Under the pieces are notes generated by a model that had not been told where the DNA came from, did no database searches, and was given only the letters and a program-made list of their open reading frames with translations. This document shows, piece after piece, positions 35,111 through 43,523 of a stretch of DNA of 64,000 nucleotides (position 1 is the stretch's first letter; each line of letters begins with the position of its first letter). The DNA comes from Kitasatospora sp. NBC_01287 (GTDB lineage: Bacteria > Actinomycetota > Actinomycetes > Streptomycetales > Streptomycetaceae). The translations under genes were made by a program, and so were the position numbers. The stretch spans positions 7,972,001 through 8,036,000 of the forward strand of contig NZ_JAPEPB010000001.1 of assembly GCF_026340565.1 (NCBI RefSeq), read 5' to 3'.

Positions 35111-36708
35111 AGCGAGACCACCGCGGCCACCGCCTGGCGGGCCAGGTCCTTGGTGAGGTCGTCGCAACCGCCCTTCGGGTAGCGGGTGCCCTTGATCGAG
35201 ACGATCATGAACAGGTTGACGTCCCGGGTGTACAGCATGCAGTCCTCGCCGTCGGTGGCGGTCAGCCACAGGCCCTCCTGGACGAAGTCCAGGCCGGGGT
35301 CGCGGCGGGTCTCGCCGCGGATGTACTCACCCTCGTAGTTCTCCTTCGCCTGGGCGGCGCCGGTGGGCCCGCCGGTGCGGGAGAGGTAGAGGTCCCAGGA
35401 GATGTCGATCTCGTCGCCGGAGCGGGTGTCCCAGGCGCACTCGGTCTCGGGATGCGTGTGCCCGTCCCCGTCCGACTTCTGGAACACGCCGGGTACGTTG
35501 CCCTTGGCGTCCCCGAAGCCGGACGGGACGGTGATGCTGCGGCCGGCCTGCGCGCAGGTCGGGACGGTCTTGGTGTACTTGTCCGCCACCTGCGAGAGCG
35601 GGGTCGAGCCGGGGGTCGGCACGGGCTCGGGGAAGAAGTCGTAGTAGACGTTGGCCGGGCCGATCGCCAGCACCGCGGCGGCCGCCGTCAGGACCGCCAC
35701 GCCGGCCACGATGGCGGTGACCAGCCACCGGCGGACCCGCCGCGGGGCGGGCGGGGGGAAGGGTGCGGGTGCGGGTGCGGGCGCGGGCGGTGGCATGAGC
35801 GGTGGCGCGGGGACGGGGACCGCCGCGGCCGCGAGTTGGGCGGCCCCGGCCCGGCGCTCGGCGATCTGCGCGTACACCGTCTGCGGCCAGGGCCGCGCGG
35901 CCGCGGTGAGCGGGCCGATCAGTGCCGGCAGTTGACCCGGGGTCGGCCGCAGGCCCGGCTCCTTGGCCAGGCACGGCTCGATGATCCGGCGCAGTCCGGG
36001 CGGCAGCGCGGCCAGGTCGGGCGAGCCGTGCGCGACGGCGTGCATCAGCGCGATCGGCGAGTCCCCGGCGAACGGATTGCGGCCGGTGGCGGCGGTGGCG
36101 AGCGTGACCCCGAGGGAGAACACGTCCCCGGCCGGTCCCGGCTCCTGACCCAGGACCTGTTCGGGCGACATGAACGCGGGCGAGCCGATCACCGCACCGG
36201 TGCGGGTCAGCTTCGTGTCGTGGTCCGCCGCCCGGGCGATGCCGAAGTCGACGACCCGGACGCCGTCCTCGGTCAGCAGCACGTTCGACGGCTTCAGGTC
36301 CCGGTGCACCAGCCCGGCGCGGTGGATGTCCTCCAAGGCCCTCGCGAGCCCGGCGGCGAGCAGCAGCACCGTTGCCCCGGGCAGCGCGCCGCCCGCCTCC
36401 AGCGCCTCGCCCAGGGTCGGCCCCGGCAGGAAGACCGAGGCCAGCCACGGCGTCGCGGCCTCCGGGTCGGCGGCCACGACCGGCGCGGTGTAGGCGCCGG
36501 ACACCCGCCGCGACGCGTCCACCTCCCGCCGGAACCGTGAGCGGAACCCGGGATCCTCCGCCAGGTCGGCATGGATCCGCTTGACGGCCACCAGCCGCCC
36601 GTCCGCCGCCACCCCGAGCAGCACCTGCCCCATGCCGCCCTGCCCGAGCACCCCGACCGTCCGGAACGGTCCCACGTGCGTCGGGCCGTCAGTTCCCAGC
36701 ATCCGCAT
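35107..36708 (-). CDS. Membrane Ser/Thr protein kinase with C-terminal extracellular domain (copy 1)
   Basis: 533 residues. Kinase domain at about 15-275: GQGGMGQV, AVKRIH, HRDLKPSN, DFGIA, SPEQ. A Pro-Ala-rich juxtamembrane linker precedes the membrane helix (WLVTAIVAGVAVLTAAAAVLAIG), and the outside domain has four Cys and SWDLYLSRTGG. ATG 36708 is preceded by GAAGGG at about 10 bp; a second ATG lies two codons later. It overlaps the next kinase gene by 4 bp, so both are made together. The pair probably senses a cell-envelope signal and phosphorylates cytoplasmic targets. Confidence 0.92.
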   Translation of the reverse strand: MRMLGTDGPTHVGPFRTVGVLGQGGMGQVLLGVAADGRLVAVKRIHADLAEDPGFRSRFRREVDASRRVSGAYTAPVVAADPEAATPWLASVFLPGPTLGEALEAGGALPGATVLLLAAGLARALEDIHRAGLVHRDLKPSNVLLTEDGVRVVDFGIARAADHDTKLTRTGAVIGSPAFMSPEQVLGQEPGPAGDVFSLGVTLATAATGRNPFAGDSPIALMHAVAHGSPDLAALPPGLRRIIEPCLAKEPGLRPTPGQLPALIGPLTAAARPWPQTVYAQIAERRAGAAQLAAAAVPVPAPPLMPPPAPAPAPAPFPPPAPRRVRRWLVTAIVAGVAVLTAAAAVLAIGPANVYYDFFPEPVPTPGSTPLSQVADKYTKTVPTCAQAGRSITVPSGFGDAKGNVPGVFQKSDGDGHTHPETECAWDTRSGDEIDISWDLYLSRTGGPTGAAQAKENYEGEYIRGETRRDPGLDFVQEGLWLTATDGEDCMLYTRDVNLFMIVSIKGTRYPKGGCDDLTKDLARQAVAAVVSL

Positions 36709-36855
36709 GCCGTATCCGCCCTTCCCCCTGGACACCGAGGATCTTACTGACACCGCGGGCGGCGCGTCCGGGTCCAGGGGGGCGAGGGCGGGCACGAGCG
36801 GGGCGGGGCCGGAGCGCCGTACGAGTGGCCGTCGCGGCCCCGCCCGGCCCGCAGG

Positions 36856-38220
36856 TCAGCCCTCGGTGCCGTCCAGGGCGCTGTCGGGGATCCAGGAGCC
36901 GTGGATGCCGGCGGTCACCCGGCGCGGCAGGTGGACGGTGGCGACCCGGTCGAGGTCGGACGCGTCGAGGACCAGCAGCTGGGAGGCGTCCTGCTTGAGG
37001 TCGGAGACCACGGTGAGCAGGTAGCCGTCGTCCTCACGGGTGGCGCCGGCGGCGTGGACGAAGACGGCCTCGCTGGGCAGCCGGGCGTCGCCGACCTGGT
37101 GGACGCGGCGGGCACCGGTGGTGCGGTCGTACTTGACCACGCCGTAGCCGCCGAATCCCTTCTCGTCGGGGAAGGAGACGGCGTAGTGGTAGCGGTTCTC
37201 GGTGCCCAGGTAGTCCTCGTTGATGGTGGGGAACTCCACCGCCAGGTCGTCGACGATCTGCTCGTCGACGGTGCCGGCAGCCAGGTCGACCACCCAGCGG
37301 CGGCTGTAGGAGCGGGCGTTGGGCTCGGTGCCGCGCCCGGGCGCGCCGACCCACCAGTTCCACGAGAGCTGGAAGCCCGCGCGGTCGACGGCGGGGCCCT
37401 CCAGCACGACGCGGCCCTGGCTGTCCTCGAAGGCGTTGGCGACGTGCAGCATGTTGCCCGGCTCGATGGAGAACCAGCGGATGTGCCGGGCGCCGTCCTC
37501 GCCGCGCGGCATGACGCCGATCCGGGCGGGCTGCTTCTCGCTCCAGCCGTAGGGGATGCCCGAGTGCTCGGTGGGATCGAAGGTGACGTTGCCCTCGATG
37601 AAGACCACGTGCCGGCGGGTGATGGCGAAGTCGTGCTTGAGCGAGGCGGTCGCCCCCGGGATCTCGGCGCTGCGCACGATCTCGCCCTTGGCGTCGGCCA
37701 CGTGGTGGGTCAGGAAGGGCGGGAACGGTGCGGACCCGAAGAAGTGGAGCTCCCCGGTCACCGGGTCCTGCTTGGGGTGCGCGGTCATCGCGGTGCGCAG
37801 CTTGCCGTCGAAGTCGTGGGCGCCGACCGTCTCCAGCTCCCGGGTGAGTTCGAAGGGGAGGTTCGCCTCGCAGAGCGCCAGCAGCCGCCCGGCGTGCTCG
37901 ATGACGTGGGTGCCGGCGACGCTGGCGGTCAGGTCGGGCCCGTGCTCGGTCAGGTAGGGGGCGCCGTCGAGGGCGGGGGTGTGCACCCAGCGGTTGCGGT
38001 ACCACTCGGCGCGGCCCTCGCGCAGCCGGATGCCGTGGACCATGCCGCTGCCCTTGAACCAGTGGGTGGGCGTGACACCGGGCTTGGGGTTGTGGCTGTT
38101 GCGGATCAGCCGGCCGGTCAGCTCGGGGGGCAGCGAGCCCTCGACGGTGAGCCCGGTGGCGGTGATCTCGTCGGCGACGGGGGTGTAGTGGCCGGTCAGG
38201 TAGGGCTTGTCGGCGGTCAT
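36856..38220 (-). CDS. Carotenoid oxygenase family protein (carotenoid/stilbene cleavage)
   Basis: 454 residues, the normal size for this non-haem iron beta-propeller family. Typical motifs are RNSHNPKP near the N-terminus, KGSGMVHGIRL, and candidate iron His residues in MTAHPKQD, LKHDFAIT and AVFVHAAG. The family cleaves a double bond of carotenoids, apocarotenoids or stilbenes with O2. AAGGAG precedes the ATG. No carotenoid-biosynthesis genes are in view. It is followed after 61 bp by an MFS exporter on the same strand but with the opposite order: the MFS gene is upstream, so the two may share a transcript. Confidence 0.9.
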   Translation of the reverse strand: MTADKPYLTGHYTPVADEITATGLTVEGSLPPELTGRLIRNSHNPKPGVTPTHWFKGSGMVHGIRLREGRAEWYRNRWVHTPALDGAPYLTEHGPDLTASVAGTHVIEHAGRLLALCEANLPFELTRELETVGAHDFDGKLRTAMTAHPKQDPVTGELHFFGSAPFPPFLTHHVADAKGEIVRSAEIPGATASLKHDFAITRRHVVFIEGNVTFDPTEHSGIPYGWSEKQPARIGVMPRGEDGARHIRWFSIEPGNMLHVANAFEDSQGRVVLEGPAVDRAGFQLSWNWWVGAPGRGTEPNARSYSRRWVVDLAAGTVDEQIVDDLAVEFPTINEDYLGTENRYHYAVSFPDEKGFGGYGVVKYDRTTGARRVHQVGDARLPSEAVFVHAAGATREDDGYLLTVVSDLKQDASQLLVLDASDLDRVATVHLPRRVTAGIHGSWIPDSALDGTEG

Positions 38221-38281
38221 GGCGGGGCTCTCCTTCGGTAGGGGTGGGAAGAACGTGCCGGCGCGGTGGTGCGACGGGTGG

Positions 38282-39859
38282 TCAGGCGGGCTGTTCGGCG
38301 CCGGCCCCTGGTGCCTGACGCGGCACCAGGTGGCCGGGCCGGGCTCCCGGGGAGTCGGACCGTGTGCCCGGGGAGTCGGGACGGTCCTCGGCCGGGCGGT
38401 CGGCCGTGGTTCGCGCTCCGGTGCGGCGGGTGAGGAGCACCGCGAGCACGGCCGTGGTGGCCAGCACGGCGGCCGAGACCGCGAAGGCGGCCCGGTAGCC
38501 GGCGGTGAGGGCCGCGAGACGGGGCTCGTGCGTGGCGGCCCGCGCGGTGACGGAGCCGGCCAGGGTGGTCAGGGCGGCCAGACCTACCGCGCCGCCGACC
38601 TGGCGGGTGGTGTTCACCAGCGCGCCGGCCAGGCCCGCGTCCCGCGGCGGGAGACCCTCCACGGCGAACGCGGTGAGCTGGACGAAGGCGACACTCAGGC
38701 CGAGGCCGACCAGTGCGCTCGGACCCAGGAGATCGGCGAGGTAGCTCCCGTCGGCGCTGATCCGCGACAGCCACAGCAGGCCGGCGGCCTCGGTGAGCAG
38801 GGCCGCGGTCACGGTCGCGGTGGCGCCGAAGCGCCGGGAGAGGCGCGGGGAGAGCGCCGAGCCGAGCATGTTGGCCGCCGCGAGCGGGAGTTGCCCCGCC
38901 CCGGTGGCCAGCGGGCTGGAGCCGAGGACCACTTGCTGGTAGAGCGGCAGGAAGAAGAACAGGGCGATCCAGACCGACCCCAGCAGGGCCATCAGCAGAT
39001 TGCCCGCCGCCACCCGGCCGGTGGTGAGCAACCGCGGCGGTATCAGCGCGTTCGGCCGGCGGACCTCCAGCGCGGCGAAGGCCGAGAGCAGCGCGGCGGC
39101 GGTGGCGAGGGCGCCGAGCACCCGGCCGTCCGTCCAACCGGCGCCGCGTGCGGTGGTCAGCCCCCAGACCAGGCAGGTCAGGGCGAGGGTGACGGCGGCG
39201 GTGCCCAGCAGGTCGAACCGCCCGGCCTCGCGGCCGGCCGTCCGCGGGACCAGGGCGGCTACGGCGGCCAGGACCAGCGCCGCCCCGAGCGCGACGGAGT
39301 AGAAGATCCACGGCCAGCCCCAGGCCTGGGTGAGCCCGCCGCCCAGCAGCACACCGCCCGCCCCGCCCGCGCCGGAGACCGCGCCCCACACCCCCAGCGC
39401 CCTGCCGCGCCCGGGGCCGGCCGGGTAGAGGCTCATGGCCAGGGCGAGCGCGGCCGGGGCGATCGCGGCGGCGCCCAGGCCCTGAGCGGCCCGGGCCGCG
39501 ATCAGCACGTCGGGGGAGGCGGCCAGTCCCGCGGCGGCCGAGGCGGCGGTGAACAGCGCCAGCCCGGCGATCAGCACCCGTCGGCGGCCGAGCAGGTCGG
39601 CCGCCCGCCCGCCGACCAGGAGCAGCGCCCCGAACGCCAGACCGTAGGCGTTGACCACCCAGGTGGTGCCGCTGTCCGAGAGGCCGACCCCGGCGCGGAT
39701 CTGCGGCAGCGCGACGTTCACGATCGAGGTGGCGAGCATGACGGTGAACTGGGCCGCGGCGAGCACCGCGAGCACGGCCGCCGGCCGCGGGGCGGGCGGC
39801 GGTGCCGGCGGTATCGGCGGTGTCGGCGCCGGCCCCGGCTGTCTGCGTGGGAGGTTCAT
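38282..39859 (-). CDS. MFS drug/metabolite exporter, DHA2 (EmrB/QacA) type
   Basis: 525 residues with about 14 hydrophobic helices. The DHA2 signatures are present: ATSIVNVALPQI in helix 1, GRAADLLGRRRVL after helix 2, ARAAQGLGAAAIAPAAL in helix 4, and a GPxxGG-like GAGGVLLGGGL in helix 5. It exports hydrophobic or cationic compounds by proton exchange. The first 27 residues are Pro-rich and the C-terminal tail carries PDSPGTRSDSPGARPG repeats. GAGG lies 8 bp before the ATG. A set of GGACAG direct repeats upstream is a candidate regulator site. Confidence 0.92.
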   Translation of the reverse strand: MNLPRRQPGPAPTPPIPPAPPPAPRPAAVLAVLAAAQFTVMLATSIVNVALPQIRAGVGLSDSGTTWVVNAYGLAFGALLLVGGRAADLLGRRRVLIAGLALFTAASAAAGLAASPDVLIAARAAQGLGAAAIAPAALALAMSLYPAGPGRGRALGVWGAVSGAGGAGGVLLGGGLTQAWGWPWIFYSVALGAALVLAAVAALVPRTAGREAGRFDLLGTAAVTLALTCLVWGLTTARGAGWTDGRVLGALATAAALLSAFAALEVRRPNALIPPRLLTTGRVAAGNLLMALLGSVWIALFFFLPLYQQVVLGSSPLATGAGQLPLAAANMLGSALSPRLSRRFGATATVTAALLTEAAGLLWLSRISADGSYLADLLGPSALVGLGLSVAFVQLTAFAVEGLPPRDAGLAGALVNTTRQVGGAVGLAALTTLAGSVTARAATHEPRLAALTAGYRAAFAVSAAVLATTAVLAVLLTRRTGARTTADRPAEDRPDSPGTRSDSPGARPGHLVPRQAPGAGAEQPA

Positions 39860-39915
39860 GGCGCACAGCCTCGTGCGGGGCGGTGTCCACTATCCAGGCC
39901 CGGCAGGGGCGGTGA

Positions 39916-39970
39916 CTGTCCACTCCTGTCCGCGCCTGTCCACTCCGCCTGTCCACTCCGCCTGTCCACC
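39916..39970 (-). promoter_or_regulatory. Five GGACAG direct repeats upstream of the MFS gene
   Basis: CTGTCC on the plus strand starts at 39916, 39926, 39936, 39949 and 39962 (periods 10, 10, 13, 13); the last units extend to CTGTCCACTCCGC. The array lies 57-110 bp upstream of the MFS start codon. It may be a multi-site operator or a simple tandem repeat. Confidence 0.45.
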
Positions 39971-40018
39971 CGCGCCCGCCCGCCCGCTCCGGCCGGCGGT
40001 GCGCGGCCCCGGGCGCGC

Positions 40019-42031
40019 CTACCGGGGGCCGTGCAGCTCCCGTTGCCACAGGGCCTCGCACACCAGGTCCAGGCCCTGGCGCAGGTGGCGCCGGTAGGTG
40101 CCGTACGGCAGGCCCAGCCGGCGGGCGGCGGCCTCCTGGGTGGGCGCACCGGAGAAGTAGCCCGCTACCAGGGCCTCGCGGGCACGCACACCGCGCGGGT
40201 CGCGGGCGAGGTCGTCGACGCTGCCGCGCAGCAGGGCCCGCAGCTCCTCGACCGGATCGGTGGAGTCGGCCGCCAGCCGGGTGCGCGTCAGGGCGCAGGC
40301 CGCGAAGGCGGCCTGGTCGCGCCAGTGCGCCAGCGCCTCGCGCACGGCCTGGTCGAAGGCGGAGCGCGAGAGGGCGGCAGGGCCGGGTGGGGCGGGGACG
40401 TCGGCGGCCGATATGAAGCGGCCGAGCCAGGCCTCGACGGGCACCTGGCGCCAGTCGACGGCGAACACCCCGTAGCTGTGCTCACCGACCCGCGGCCGGG
40501 CGCCGATGTCGCTCAGGGTCCCGCTGACGCGCTCCGCCCAGGCGTCGGCGTCCCGCCAGACGGCGAAGCCGAAGGCGCGGCCGCGGGCCCGGGCGGCCTC
40601 CGCCTGGGCCCGCGAACTGCTGAGGTCGATCACGCGTGAGGGGACCTGGTAGCGCTCGGGGTAGACCGAGAAGCGGCTGACGCCGATGTGCTCGCCGGGG
40701 CTCACCGGCGCGGTGGCGGCGGTGTGCTCCCAGGCGGCCGCGACGACGGGGTCGACGGCCGTGTCCCGGGGGTCGGCGGGGGCCGGCAGGACCAGCCGGG
40801 CCGTGAACGCCACGGTCCGCCCCGTGCTCACCAGCCGGTAGACGCTGAACGCCTGCGGCTGCCGCCCGATCCAGTAGCGGACCAGCTCCGCGGACGCCGC
40901 TCCCTCGGCCTCCTCGGCCATCCGCAGCACGAGCTCGATGTCGTCCGGTCGCAGCGGGCAGTCGTGCACCTCGTCGTCGCGCGTCCAGGTGCGCATCCGG
41001 GCCAGGCTCTGCAGCTCCCGGAAGAGGTAGAACAGCTCGTCGGTGACCGTCCACACCTGCTCCTCGGGCGCCTCGCGCAGCACCCGCAGGTACTCCTGGG
41101 CCAGCCGCTGGCGCATCGTCACGAAAGCCTGCGGAGCGCGCCACCGCAGATCGGCGCTCAGCGTCTCGCGCGCGGCGTCGTGCGGGTAGAGCCCCCGCGG
41201 TGCGGACTCCATGAACGGGAGGTCCCGCAGCCAGCCGAACAGCAGGTGGGCGTCCTCCTCGGGCAGCACCGCGGCGAGCAGCTCCTCCGAGGTCGAGTGC
41301 GCCTGGGCCGCCACCTCCAGGGCACGGCGGTGGGCCGCGCTGGGCACCTCCCCGATCAGGCCGCTCAGCAGGGTGCGCAGCAGATCGGCCGAGGGCGCCC
41401 AGACCTCCTCCCGGGTCCAGCCGGTCGAACCCGCGGCCGCCGCGAGGGAGAGCGCCAGCGGATTGCCCCCGGCGAAGCGCAGCACCCGCTCCCGCAGCTC
41501 GGGCCGGACCTGCCCCGCGGCCAGCAGGCTCCGGGCCTGCTCCGGCGAGAACGGCTCCAGCTCACGGACGTACAGCAGCCCGGCCCAGGCCGGATCGGCG
41601 AGCCACTGCGGCTGCGGCGCGAGCCGGCCGGCCAGGACCACCAGCGTGTCCTGTGCCGCCCGGGGCAGGAAGCGCTGCCACAACCAGCTCTCCAGCCACT
41701 GGCAGTGCTCGAAGGAGTCCACCAGCAGCACCGTGCCGGCGACCTCCAGGAAGGGCGCCGCCGCCCGCTCGAAGTCGTCCGGATCCCGGCCCACGAAGCG
41801 GCCGTCCAGTTCGAGGAGCGGCCGCCCCGCCGCCCGCGCCCGGTCCGCCAGGCAGCGCAGCAACGCCGACTTCCCGATGCCCCCGGGCCCGAAGACGTAG
41901 AACGCGAACGGCGCCCGCGGATCCCCGGCCAGCGCCTCCCCGAAACGGCCGAGCTCCTCCTCCCGCCCCAGGAAGGCCCGCTCCCGCGTCCTGCTCAGTC
42001 GCTCACCCACGGACACCATGTCGGCTCCCAT
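40019..42031 (-). CDS. STAND-type ATPase regulator with C-terminal helix-turn-helix
   Basis: 670 residues. An AAA/NACHT-like ATPase at about 20-300 has the P-loop FGPGGIGKSALLR, a Walker-B-like VLLVDSF, and LRFAGGNPLALSLA, a motif of STAND ATPases. A helical middle region follows, and the C-terminus (APTQEAAARRLGLPYGTYRRHL) is a sigma-like helix-turn-helix. Such proteins are signal-switched regulators, related in design to LuxR-LAL and MalT. ATG 42031 has GGAG upstream; an ATG at 42019 is possible. It lies upstream of the MFS exporter on the same strand and could control it. Confidence 0.82.
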   Translation of the reverse strand: MGADMVSVGERLSRTRERAFLGREEELGRFGEALAGDPRAPFAFYVFGPGGIGKSALLRCLADRARAAGRPLLELDGRFVGRDPDDFERAAAPFLEVAGTVLLVDSFEHCQWLESWLWQRFLPRAAQDTLVVLAGRLAPQPQWLADPAWAGLLYVRELEPFSPEQARSLLAAGQVRPELRERVLRFAGGNPLALSLAAAAGSTGWTREEVWAPSADLLRTLLSGLIGEVPSAAHRRALEVAAQAHSTSEELLAAVLPEEDAHLLFGWLRDLPFMESAPRGLYPHDAARETLSADLRWRAPQAFVTMRQRLAQEYLRVLREAPEEQVWTVTDELFYLFRELQSLARMRTWTRDDEVHDCPLRPDDIELVLRMAEEAEGAASAELVRYWIGRQPQAFSVYRLVSTGRTVAFTARLVLPAPADPRDTAVDPVVAAAWEHTAATAPVSPGEHIGVSRFSVYPERYQVPSRVIDLSSSRAQAEAARARGRAFGFAVWRDADAWAERVSGTLSDIGARPRVGEHSYGVFAVDWRQVPVEAWLGRFISAADVPAPPGPAALSRSAFDQAVREALAHWRDQAAFAACALTRTRLAADSTDPVEELRALLRGSVDDLARDPRGVRAREALVAGYFSGAPTQEAAARRLGLPYGTYRRHLRQGLDLVCEALWQRELHGPR

Positions 42032-42191
42032 CCCCTTGCTCCGGCCCGCCCCCGGACAGCGGACCGGGCGCCCATCCAACAGCAGCGGAGTGCCAGGGAT
42101 CGAATCCGACCCGTCCGGGCGGAGCCCGGCACCCACGGCTCTGACGTGGAGGGATGCCTCTGGTGGCAAGCGCGCTCGGCGTGCCGGTGCG

Positions 42192-42401
42192 TCAACTGGG
42201 GCGCGTGTGGGGCCGCGTCGGGTGCGGATGGTGAATGCCGAGCTCAGCTGCCAGGTGCCCGTGGATCCCCCCGTCCACCTCGCGCATGCTCGCGAGCACC
42301 GCGTCCAGCACCGCGGTCCCGGCGCCCCGCACCGCGGCGTCCTGCAACTGCGCGCCGAGCAGCCGCAGTTCGGCGAGCGCCCGTTCCTGGTACGGCGTCA
42401 C
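42192..42401 (-). CDS. Small protein coupled to the terpene-synthase-like gene, unknown function
   Basis: 69 residues from GTG at 42401, which overlaps the stop codon of the terpene-synthase-like gene by 4 bp (GTGA). The body is helical (YQERALAELRLLGAQLQ; TAVLDAVLASMREVDGG) with a His-rich tail. The tight overlap supports translation. I do not recognise the family; a role as partner of the cyclase is inferred only from position. Confidence 0.6.
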   Translation of the reverse strand: MTPYQERALAELRLLGAQLQDAAVRGAGTAVLDAVLASMREVDGGIHGHLAAELGIHHPHPTRPHTRPS

Positions 42402-43321
42402 CGGGCTGCCGCCTCGGCCACGGCGGCGGGTGGACGGTACCTGGGGCTGCTCGCAGTCCAGGCCGTCAGCGCCCGCAGGAAGCGGTCGAGGGCGTGGGCG
42501 AGCCGGTGCGTGGCGTCGTCCAGCGCGGGGTCCGTGCGCGCCGCACGGCAGAGCACCTCGAAGCGGCACCGCTCGGCGATCAGCCACTCCTCGGCCCGCG
42601 CCCGCGCCTGGGGCCGCGTCAGCTCCTCGGCCACCCGCAAGGCGTCGACCACGCCGAAGCGGTCACGGTCGACAGCGACAGCGGCGGCGAGATCGTTGGC
42701 CAGATAGCCGACCGTCGAGAAGGCGTCGAGCAGCAGCCGCACCACGGGCGCCGTCCACTGCGGCGTGACGCACTCCTCTGCCACCTCGCACCACATCGCG
42801 GCCAGCAGCATGCCGCCGTCGGCCGGTCGCAGTGCCAGGTACTGGCTCAGCGACGGGACCCGCGCCGGCTGCACGAAACGCACCAACTTGGCCGCCGCGG
42901 CGTCGATCCAGTCGATCATCTGCTCCCGGTAGCGCCGCCACCACGCCTCGGGCATCGAAGCCTGGGTCTCCCGCGACAGCGCGCACAGGGCGCGCACCAC
43001 CGGCTGGGTGGCGTGCGGGCCCTCGTCCTGCCGCTTCCCGTTCAGGGCGATGATGAGCGCGTGGACGAACGCCGGCACGGTGGCCGGCTCGGCATCGCGC
43101 AACTCCCGGTCGAGGACGTCATCCGCCAGCCACGTCCACACCGCCCAACGCGTCGCCAGGTCGAGCGGCGCACCGGACGAGCCCGGCCACGCCGCCAGAC
43201 ACAGGTCGACGTAACCGTGCGCGAGGTGGGCGGCGGGGTCGGGGTGGAGGCCGTGCTCGGTGAGGAAGGTGGCGGCGCTGACGTAGAGATCGGTGTGCCG
43301 CCGGTCGGTGACGGGGGCCAT
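42398..43321 (-). CDS. Terpene-synthase-like protein with degenerate NSE motif
   Basis: 307 residues, typical of class I bacterial terpene cyclases. The Asp-rich motif is present (WTWLADDVLDRE, DDxxD), and the sequence ends with an RY pair (SSPRYRPP). The second metal motif, usually ND(L/I)xSxxxE, reads NDLAAAVAVDRD: Asn and Asp are kept but the Ser/Thr and Glu are replaced. It may bind fewer Mg2+ ions, use a different ligand, or be inactive for classical cyclisation. AGGAGG lies 7-8 bp before the ATG. A 69-residue protein is translationally coupled downstream; no prenyltransferase or P450 adjoins. Confidence 0.8.
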   Translation of the reverse strand: MAPVTDRRHTDLYVSAATFLTEHGLHPDPAAHLAHGYVDLCLAAWPGSSGAPLDLATRWAVWTWLADDVLDRELRDAEPATVPAFVHALIIALNGKRQDEGPHATQPVVRALCALSRETQASMPEAWWRRYREQMIDWIDAAAAKLVRFVQPARVPSLSQYLALRPADGGMLLAAMWCEVAEECVTPQWTAPVVRLLLDAFSTVGYLANDLAAAVAVDRDRFGVVDALRVAEELTRPQARARAEEWLIAERCRFEVLCRAARTDPALDDATHRLAHALDRFLRALTAWTASSPRYRPPAAVAEAAAR

Positions 43322-43452
43322 CAACTCGCCTCCTCGGCGTGCTCGGGGCAGGCCACTACGGGCCGGATCTCCTTCGATGTCCATTGCATGACGCCATGCT
43401 GGCCCTGAGCGCGTGGCTCCGGGAGCGTGTGCGGACAGCCAGGTCGAGCACT

Positions 43453-43475
43453 CGGTTCACACCTCGTGTGAACCG
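43453..43475. promoter_or_regulatory. Inverted repeat upstream of TPR regulator
   Basis: Arms CGGTTCACAC and GTGTGAACCG, perfectly complementary over 10 bp, enclose CTC. It lies about 50 bp upstream of the regulator ATG and between it and the divergent terpene-synthase-like gene, so it may be an autoregulatory operator acting on one or both. Confidence 0.6.
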
Positions 43476-43523
43476 GGACTCGCTAGCCTGATGGGACGTC
43501 AAGTCATTATGTGAGGTGCTCCG

